A program made the translations under genes and the position numbers. DNA of 64,000 nt. Origin: Strobilurus pachycystidiatus (Eukaryota > Basidiomycota > Agaricomycetes > Agaricales > Physalacriaceae). Location: positions 5,828,001 to 5,892,000 of the forward strand of contig JAHLMK010000001.1 in the NCBI GenBank assembly GCA_019915135.1, given 5' to 3'. Shown here one piece after another: positions 56,974 through 64,000 of the stretch. Numbering within the stretch: position 1 is the first letter of the stretch; each line of letters begins with the position of its first letter. The notes below the pieces were generated by a model that made no database searches, was not told the DNA's origin, and worked only from the letters and a program-made list of their open reading frames with translations.

Positions 56974-58172
56974 ATGAACACCATCCCTTCCTCCTCATCT
57001 ATCTCAACCTCAAACCACTCAGCGTTGACTCTTGTTGAGTCAAAGTCTCTACCTCGCTGGATATACACCACCAAGCACATGTCCCTTGACATGGGTCCTC
57101 GCCTTCCAGGATCACGTCGACCCAGTTATGGTCGAAACGACCGTATCTCTGGAATGATAGATATCATTGGCGATCCATCGAACGTGAAGAGCCTGACTGT
57201 CACTGTGAGTTACCATCGATTGTTGTTCTCGGCATTCTCAGAGTCTCAGGCTCAACAACGCCCTTAGTTCCAGGCGCAAATTGCGACTTCGGATGTGCAT
57301 CCGGGCGTTACAGGACCGACTTGTACATCGATTCTGTCTTCAGAGACCTGCCATCTGTACGACGCAGCGTCGAAAAGATGGCAGGATCGTTACAAGTTCG
57401 AGTTCAAAATATTTGACTCGGGCTGTGAATCGCCCTTGCCACCGTCGTACGGGTTTTGGGACTGTGGGATGGGCTGCGATGTTACGTACCTCGTCAAAAT
57501 CAGCATGAAGAAGAAGCGATGCGGCATTGAGTTCAACGAATCGTATGTGTGGTCACTCGGCTGGGAAAGATGACACTGAATGCCACCGGCAGAAAAATCA
57601 TCGATGTGTTGTATCTACCGAAATCGAGTCCGTCCCTTATTACGCATTCAAAACAGCCCATGAGAGCTGAGGAACGCGAGCTGTGTGCCTTTGTAAGCTG
57701 TTTCGAAATCTCCCATGTGCCGGTGCTCAATCTTATCTAGTCGTCCCCCGCAGCCAACGCTACTATCCCCTCGGGCTCCGTCATACCGTTCAACATCACC
57801 TCGTTTGATTTGGCTGCTCTCACGGCGTCCACGCGCGTTACTTTATCTCGTCGCCTCGCAGTCTCGCGCACAGGAACAAAGAAAGATCGAATCAGAGAAA
57901 CCCTGATTGCCGCTGGGACCTTCCAGTCAATGCAAGGGAAGCTCAAAGCGGGTCTCGCAGGACGCGAGACAGGCTGGGAGGTGAAGGGAATTGCACGGGT
58001 CGAGCATGTCTTGCGCATGACTGCACCTGGAAGCAAATTGGTCTGCGAGATGCTTGTGCATTTGACTACCGATTCAGATGCAGCGGTTCACTCTGGTCCT
58101 GCATGGGGACTCCAGAGCCAAGCCTTTTTGCAGGATGATTGCGGTATGTCGACGCGTTCGGTCGGTATATGA
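56974..58172 (+). CDS. Arrestin-like protein 1 (arrestin N-terminal-like domain)
   Basis: The start at 56974 gives MNTIPSSSSISTSNHSALTL. Exon 1 ends VKSLTVT, and exons 2-4 continue FQAQIATSDVHPGVTGPTCT, EFKIFDSGC, LPPSYGFWDCGMGCDVTYLV and SKIIDVLYLPKSSPSLITHS. They finish with ATIPSGSVIPFNITSFDLAA, RVTLSRRLAVSRTGTKKDRI and WGLQSQAFLQDDCGMSTR before the TGA at 58172. The beta-strand pattern, the PPSYxFWDCGxGCDVTYxxK segment and the second-half IPFxI...VTLxRR strand fit basidiomycete arrestin-like proteins, which link membrane cargo to endocytic ubiquitin ligases. No PPxY motif was noticed. The adjacent convergent gene is a diverged paralogue with the same exon order. Confidence 0.7.
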
Positions 58173-58760
58173 TACTAGCCAGTATGTATTTCTGCTATCC
58201 AGAATTCGAAGTGCTTGAATTCTGAAGATATCACTCATCTTTCCAACCGTTTTCATGAGGGACTGGCGTCAGGTCTGTCGCTGCCCTTCCCCACACTCAG
58301 TATCCCAATAATACCCGATTCGAAGCAACTACACTGGTTCCTGATGCGCCACCGATTCATGATATTGGATGTGATCCACGGATCTAAGATAAACGCGGGT
58401 TGCAATTCTCCGTAACTTGAGATATCGTAGTCTTCATGATCATAGATGTACTGGTCTCAAGCAGATGTGCTTATACAACGACGACGCGGACTGCCCCACA
58501 GAATCCAGATTGACAGCGCACCAGGATCAACTGAAGTTGTTCCCAAAACCCCAACTAGGTTTATGATCTCGAAGCGTGTACTGCAGTAATCTTTCCACCT
58601 ATAGGGCCCATTATATTAAACGTGGTGTACAATGCACGGGATTCATTCCGGATACCGAATAGTACAACTTTTACAAGATTATGGTCCAACTTGAAGGGCA
58701 ACATGTACATAAAACAACAGGCCTAGAGGGATTAATGGGCAGAATGAGAGGCAAGAGCCC
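58173..58760. other. Spacer between convergent arrestin-like genes
   Basis: A 588-bp A+T-richer region that must hold both transcript ends. No gene or repeat is seen. Confidence 0.55.
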
Positions 58761-60104
58761 TCAGACACCCGTAAATCTCGTCGACATTCCGCAATCATCC
58801 CGCGGCAGGGCAAACTCTCGTAGGCCCCAAGCCGGAGAACAGTCCGCGGTCCATTTGTCAACATCCGTCGAGAGGCGCACAATCCTCTCACAGTGCATTC
58901 CTCCCTTGACATTGCTCGACATGCGCAGCACATGCTCCAGGCGAGCGATACCCTGAACTTCCCACCCTGTCTCACGACCCGCCACACCTGCTTTGAGCTT
59001 TCCACTCACGCAGACGGCTGAGCCATGGCGGACAGCGGGAAAGGTACCAGCAGCAAGGACGGCTTCTCTGACATGGTCGCGTTTGCCCCCGGCTCGCAGG
59101 AGGACAAGCCGCCGGGAGAGCGTCACGCATACTGTGGAAGGAAGGGGAGCAGTGGAAGATGATTTGATGGTAAACGGTAGGGGGGAGCCAGAAGGGAAAA
59201 AAGTGTCTGGTGTGGGTGATGACTTATGAATTGTGTGAGCTATCGATCTGCGTTCCTGAATAGACAGTAACTTACGAATACACAGGAGGATTCTTCCCTA
59301 CTTGTTCTGTTGTATTGGGAGCGCTTTGCGTTTGCGCTGGTGCTCGGAATTGGGGACGATTTCGGCAGGTAAAGAATGTCAATCTTGCATCTAGAATGAA
59401 AGTACACGATGTTACGATGCGCTCCCTCACAGTGAGAAGACGACAAGAGCTTACGATTCATTATACTCAAATCCATATCTCCTTCTGATCATATTGACTT
59501 TGAGAGCGTACGTGACGTCGCAGCCCACCCCACAGTCCCAGAATGCATAGGACGGCGGTAATTGCCAGTCTGGTATCTTGAACTCAAACCGATAGACATC
59601 CTGCCAGCGCGTGTGTTGGTCGAACAGAACAAGAGTACGCGAGGCAAGAACGGATGTACACGTCGGACCTGAAGCACCGGGGTGCTCGTCTGCCGTGGCC
59701 AAGAGGGCCTCAAACTGGTTGGGTACATGTCAGCCCCGTAGAGCACCGTGCATGAAGCTTGAACGTACAGTAACACTGAGACTCCTCACGTTTGTAGACT
59801 CTGCAAGGGTGCTTATCGAGCCAACGATGCTGTCTTTGGCTCCATAACTCGGTCGGCCCGCGCCTCCGGTGCATGGCCCAATGTCAATGTACATGTGTCG
59901 CGTCTCGTAGATGCAACGCGGCTCCGAGTCGACCATTGTGGAGTCAGATTTATTCGAGTAGCCACTATAAGACATGGGGGGCGAATGACAAGGAGAGCCA
60001 GTAGCTTCTGCAGCTGAGTATACAGATGTATACGTTAGATCTACGATGAAATCAAAGAGCGGCCAAGGAGCCTGAGTGATGGTGGGAGTTATGCTGCGGT
60101 CCAT
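58761..60104 (-). CDS. Arrestin-like protein 2 (paralogue of 56974-58172)
   Basis: The start at 60104 (MDRSITPTITQAPWPLFDFI) is the first Met in a frame that matches the paralogue downstream: RCIYETRHMYIDIGPCTGGA and PSYGAKDSIVGSISTLAEST, then FEALLATADEHPGASGPTCT. Later exons read LPPSYAFWDCGVGCDVTYAL and DILYLPKSSP, and the last exon TVCVTLSRRLVLLRAGGKRD and FALPRDDCGMSTRFTGV with the stop at 58761. The N-terminus is longer than in the paralogue. All introns are 47-60 nt with normal ends. The two genes form an inverted, tail-to-tail pair, which points to inverted duplication. Function is presumed similar: cargo adaptor at membranes. Confidence 0.7.
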
Positions 60105-60917
60105 CTTGTTCTTATTTGAGTGCGGCAAACGGGACCGATGAAGGTGTGTCCAGCTACAGAGCCTGAACACGAGAGTTTTGACGCGAAGATGAATGCGCCC
60201 TCGAAGTCTTCCAGCGCGGAGATGGCGGTGACTTCAGAGTTGGATCGCAACCTGGTCCCTGGGCGAACGGAAAAGCCACCTCATTGTGAGGACGGATCTG
60301 ATGCCATGGTTGGACAGCGTGGGGATTCCGCGGACGCGGAGTAAATGTCATTGAATACTATTGGGCTCGTCAACCACGGATAAACACAGATGTGCACCAA
60401 TACAGACCATCCTGAGATCCTCCGCTCTTGATGCTCGATGCCGTGTGCCGAGGGAATACTCGGCCATGAATGTCGTAATATCCAAGGTGATTGTGATACA
60501 TGTGGCAGAAAGCTGAGCAGGGGATGCCAGGTCACTGTCGGACAATGCTCGAGATTCCACTGCATATCGATACCCCTCCAGTCCAGAGGCCCAGAAACCC
60601 CTGAGCGGGCCTAGCTGGCATAGTGTTCCAGACATTCTTCGAAGACTGGGTTGTCTAGACACAGATTCGAGAAGGAGCATAGGATATCTGCTGCTCGTAA
60701 ACGAGTCACACGGACGTATCTGACAAGCGCGCGAATCAGGCCAACAGATAATTTACCGGCTCGCTTGCATTTTGTGATTGCCGGGACAGCTTGATCGATA
60801 CAGTGGCTGCCTCTTTCTCTAACAGTCATTACTCCGTCGTGTAAGTAACAAGAAAGTCGTAATAGTAGGAATGTAACCCTGTCATATCAACCAAAGGATC
60901 CCAGAAGACCACCGCTC
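60105..60917. other. Spacer between arrestin-like gene 2 and the RTA1 gene
   Basis: About 0.8 kb without a supported gene. Minus-strand frames at 60281-60829 lack recognisable features. Confidence 0.5.
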
Positions 60918-62362
60918 TTACACCACTCCATCTACTGAGGCAGCACTCGGCGTAGTGACCTTGTCCAGCTCATTGTCCTCAGCAAGTAAGAGTCCGGGAT
61001 GCGCGAAGTTCAGAGCGTACATTGCTAGAAGAATCATAGCACCGTCGAGGACGTCTGTGATATAAGATGTCGTCAATTCACGACTGTTGGAAGACGAGTT
61101 GAAGGTACGAACTAAAATAAACTTCTGTCGAGATGATCCTGCCATTCCACCCATCGCTCAGCTCGATCGTTCGATATATGGCTCTGCGATTACTCTGTCA
61201 GACCTCACTCCCAAACTGAAAAATTGACGCACCGAATGAAGATCAAGACCACTTCCAAGACCAGCACGGCGACCATTATTTGCACTTTCTGTGTCATGCG
61301 TCGACCGGTGCGCGTGTTGATGCTAGAACTGGAGGGCTTTTCTCCGACAGCGTCAGTCGAAGGTTGTGTAATATCGTCGTGGCGGAGTGGGACAGAGACC
61401 CGACGGACGGGCTTGTCACGCAGATAATGCGACATGAGGTCCCCAAGGAATACAACGTATAAGGTCAAAGCGACTGTGAAAGGTATGAGTCAATCGATGT
61501 CAAGGTCGAGATAAATACATCGTCGAAGTCAAACGACAACGACACAAACACAACGTACCGAGCTGGAAAACGATACCGCCAAGCATTATATTTCCTCCAA
61601 CGTTAGCCGCCGCTAATGTGTCCGCAGCGGAAGCCTTCGCACCGCCGATTGCTTGTACAATGAGAGCGATTGTGTCCTGGAAGTAACAGTCAGTCTCAGT
61701 CAACTGGGAATATTCGAAGTTTTAGAGATATAGCACTGCCGGTCGACTAGTAAGAATGACGCAACAACCAACATTAACGCATGCATCCTGTGCACGGCAT
61801 CACAATATACACGATCTCACCCGCAGCCACTATCGCATACGAGACTTTGAGACTCACACAGCTCAAAAACACAGTGCTGTAAACCCTAGCGCTAAAGCGG
61901 CTGTACTGTGGACCGATCCGCCGAATGACGCGAGCCAAGATGATGAAGCAAGAAGCGAGGAGGAACGTGGGGCCGATGATTGTGCAAACAATCCTGGGAG
62001 GGCATCAGCATATGCGAATGATTATTAGAGGGAGGCCTGAGGTGGAGCCCCAAGAAAGAAGAAGACATTCACTGTATCTGGAAGGGCATGAACAGACTCG
62101 GCGAGAAGCTCGACCACAGGCGTCCGATGTACCCCAGGATCTCTAGTGTGCCGGCGAGTACGACGGTTAGGAGCATCCACCAGGTGGCACGGAAGAATCG
62201 GATCGCTTGGGCAATGTGTAACACTGGCGAAGGAGGTGTTAGACTGCAAGTAAGAAACGGTTCAAGCGGAAACGAACGCGTCGAAACCGAATACAGCACA
62301 ACGAACACGATCGCCACACTCCGTGAAGGGATGTAGTTGTATGCCGAGTCGGCGGGGTCCAT
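60918..62362 (-). CDS. RTA1-family seven-helix membrane protein (lipid-translocating exporter-like)
   Basis: The start at 62362 gives MDPADSAYNYIPSRSVAIVF, the typical YxPS beginning of RTA1 proteins. Helices follow across several exons: WWMLLTVVLAGTLEILGYIG and RLWSSFSPSLFMPFQIQ, then IIGPTFLLASSFIILARVIR and DTIALIVQAIGGAKASAADT. Later come ANVGGNIMLGGIVFQL, LTLYVVFLGDLMSHYL and IMVAVLVLEVVLIFIR. The end has VLDGAMILLAMYALNFAHPG, the family hallmark near the last helix. The loop after the fifth helix is long and hydrophilic (about 45 residues, Ser/Thr-rich). The stop is at 60918. Yeast relatives (Rsb1, Rta1) affect sphingoid-base export and resistance to toxic lipids. A similar role is inferred. 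Confidence 0.85.
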
Positions 62363-63283
62363 GCTTCCAGAACGGGACGTCACTAGATAGAGAGTTGAAC
62401 GTTAAAAATCAACCCATCCCAGCGACAAATGAACACTGACGCATTCGCTCCGAATCCATTGTCGGGATTAATGTAGTGGTTCGGAGGTTACAATAGGCAG
62501 GACGTAGAAGAGCTGGACTCGAGATTCAGAGCAAGCTGACAGGAATCCAGATACCCGCATCGCCTTTATATTACAAGCTTCAACGGCATCGACAACCAGA
62601 AGTACAGCACTCTTCATCGACGTGTCCAGGAATGGGTAAGGCGGGTGGGGGGTGGCCTCTTTTGGAGGTACAACCAACCGTAGTGCTTACCATTCAAAGG
62701 CAGACAGCTCCGGGAGAACCAGGGAAGGGCGGATATGAACTCGGAGGACGGATACGACAAATCACGATTAGAACTGTCCTCTAAGCAGTCTATTCTTCGG
62801 TAAGTCTCGTCAGCTTAGCGCTCAGGGCTGCCAAGTGCCAATTCATTTCTACAGAATCAGCGCGTCTCGGATGACCTCAATGTAGGACCAAAGGACGTAC
62901 GAACTCCGTTGCATCCTAATACTATGATGGTTGACTCAAGAGCCTGAGGTTCGGACTGAATTCATGTTGACACGTGGGATGATATAAGGATCTGGCCCTT
63001 TTACAGTCGACTGGTGCAGCCGTTTGACTATCATACGGTCTTGATAAATCATGATAGTGCGTAGTTCGACGATAACTCCTTGAGAACTTTTAGAAAGTGT
63101 ATCCCATCAAAGCATCCGCCCAAACACCCAGTACTGGCCAGGCCGGAGTCAACATCGTAACGTTTGATGTTGGTGTGCATTAATTATCATGAGCGTATCA
63201 TATTGCGTACATCGTCGTTACTGTTAGCTTACTGCGAAGTCATAAATTATACTTGAACATCATTCATAAGACCATGAAATGGA
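62363..63283. other. Spacer upstream of the RTA1 gene
   Basis: About 0.9 kb without a supported gene. The minus-strand frame at 62468-62677 shows no family features. The RTA1 promoter should lie at its left end. Confidence 0.5.
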
Positions 63284-63961
63284 TCAGACAGCCTTCCCTT
63301 TTCCCTTCCGTCGGGGATCCTTCTCCTGTTCACTTGGTGCAGAAGAAGGCGCATTACCGCCATTATTAGTCCGAAGCGTAGCTAGCCTTTGCCTGATGAG
63401 TCTTGACGGTAGTTCCCTCGAGGTAGGGACGGGGGGCAGTGTGGACGAAGACGCGACAGGGCGTTGGGGCAACGCCGAGGTAAGCCCGACAGGATTTGAC
63501 CACCAATTCAATACAGTTGGCGCAATTGAAGGATGGATGAATGGAGCGGAAGGCGCGGTTAAAGGTGTAGATTCGGGAGATGCAGGAGCCACGACCGGAG
63601 GGATCGTAATCAGAGGGCCAATGGCCGATCCGGAGTCAGACGCAGAACGATGCGAATGACGAGAAGGCGAATGCGTAAGCCGCCACAACGCCTCCATGAC
63701 TTCGTCAAGAGCGTCCCTATCTCTCTGCATTCTTCCCTCGTGTCGCCTCCGTCTCTGGATTGGTGTCTCTTCCGAGTCGAGGTTGCACCAATCGCCATCA
63801 CTTCCCTCTTCTTCGTCATCGAGCCTTGAGGCATGCATGAAATCACCTAACACTCCATCAATCGAGTGCTCGTAATCATTCCCTTCAGTGAGGAATATCG
63901 ACCGCATCGACACGGAGTTATGTGCTATGTCACTATCGTGAAGAGCTCGTAGGGCGGTCGT
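63284..63961 (-). CDS. 3' terminal exon of a disordered, Ser/Pro-rich protein (5' part beyond the window)
   Basis: One open frame of about 225 codons ends at 63284 with DPRRKGKGKAV. It opens right after a splice acceptor (CATATACATAAAG) at 63961, preceded by a branch-like CTGAT, so the gene begins outside the window. The sequence has an acidic stretch (DDEEEGSDGDW), a charged helix (RMQRDRDALDEVMEALWRLT) and a long Pro/Ser/Ala-rich tail (PPVVAPASPESTPLTAPSAP). No domain is recognised. It may be a regulatory or RING-less scaffold protein; the identity awaits the upstream exons. Confidence 0.6.
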   Translation of the reverse strand, partial: TTALRALHDSDIAHNSVSMRSIFLTEGNDYEHSIDGVLGDFMHASRLDDEEEGSDGDWCNLDSEETPIQRRRRHEGRMQRDRDALDEVMEALWRLTHSPSRHSHRSASDSGSAIGPLITIPPVVAPASPESTPLTAPSAPFIHPSIAPTVLNWWSNPVGLTSALPQRPVASSSTLPPVPTSRELPSRLIRQRLATLRTNNGGNAPSSAPSEQEKDPRRKGKGKAV

Positions 63962-64000
63962 CTTTATGTATATGGGCAATCAGTGAACGGGGAAGTGGAA

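Noticed and set aside
1..64000. CRISPR arrays, bacterial operons or ribosome binding sites
   Set aside because: The intron-rich genes and gene families show eukaryotic nuclear DNA; no regular spacer-repeat array was seen.

Overview
The window is nuclear DNA of a basidiomycete fungus, most likely an Agaricomycete. Genes are broken by many 47-65 nt GT-AG introns and lie close together on both strands. The gene set is typical of mushrooms: an M35 peptidyl-Lys-type metallopeptidase, A1 aspartic proteases, F-box-like proteins, an RTA1 protein, arrestin-like proteins and transposon-borne 2OG-Fe oxygenases. All gene models were spliced by eye from the sequence, so individual junctions carry some uncertainty.

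Layout. 0-4 kb: two tandem membrane-attached aspartic proteases, the first cut by the window edge. 4.1-9 kb: an alpha/beta hydrolase, an F-box-like gene and a secreted M35 metallopeptidase. 9-14 kb: gene-poor, with a second F-box-like gene and a decayed zinc-knuckle gene. 14-40 kb: three large paralogues (A, minus, 14.25-19.25 kb; B, plus, 25.27-30.09 kb; C, minus, 34.57-39.45 kb). Between them lie a pair of small one-helix membrane proteins (one beside A, one beside C), a phosphate/organophosphate-type MFS transporter, a PH-CRIB protein without a kinase, and a frameshifted relic. 40-45 kb: a 2OG-Fe(II) dioxygenase and a monocarboxylate-type MFS transporter. 45.2-54.8 kb: a DNA transposon of about 9.55 kb. 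It has inverted ends, subterminal repeat arrays and three minus-strand genes: an rve/DDE transposase, a TET/JBP-like 2OG-Fe oxygenase, and an unknown Cys-rich protein with an HPDK tail. 54.9-55.4 kb: a 467-bp MITE with a target-site duplication, then a tRNA-Ile(AAU). 57-60 kb: two convergent arrestin-like paralogues. 61-64 kb: an RTA1-family membrane protein and the 3' end of a disordered-protein gene.

Main discovery candidate. Genes A, B and C each fuse a GHKL (Hsp90/MORC/MutL-like) ATPase module, its S5-like partner domain, a beta-sandwich/acidic linker, a BAH-like region and a C5 DNA-methyltransferase fold. In all three the methyltransferase keeps the AdoMet-binding motif I and the C-terminal motif X. 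It has lost the catalytic Pro-Cys (motif IV), the Glu of ENV (motif VI) and the Q-R-R motif (motif VIII). The Asp of the GHKL DxGxG motif is also replaced. This looks like a small family of double pseudo-enzymes, or of AdoMet/nucleotide-sensing chromatin factors. It lies about 6 kb from a transposon that carries a TET/JBP-like oxygenase, so methylation-reader-like and modified-cytosine-oxidase-like genes sit in one neighbourhood.
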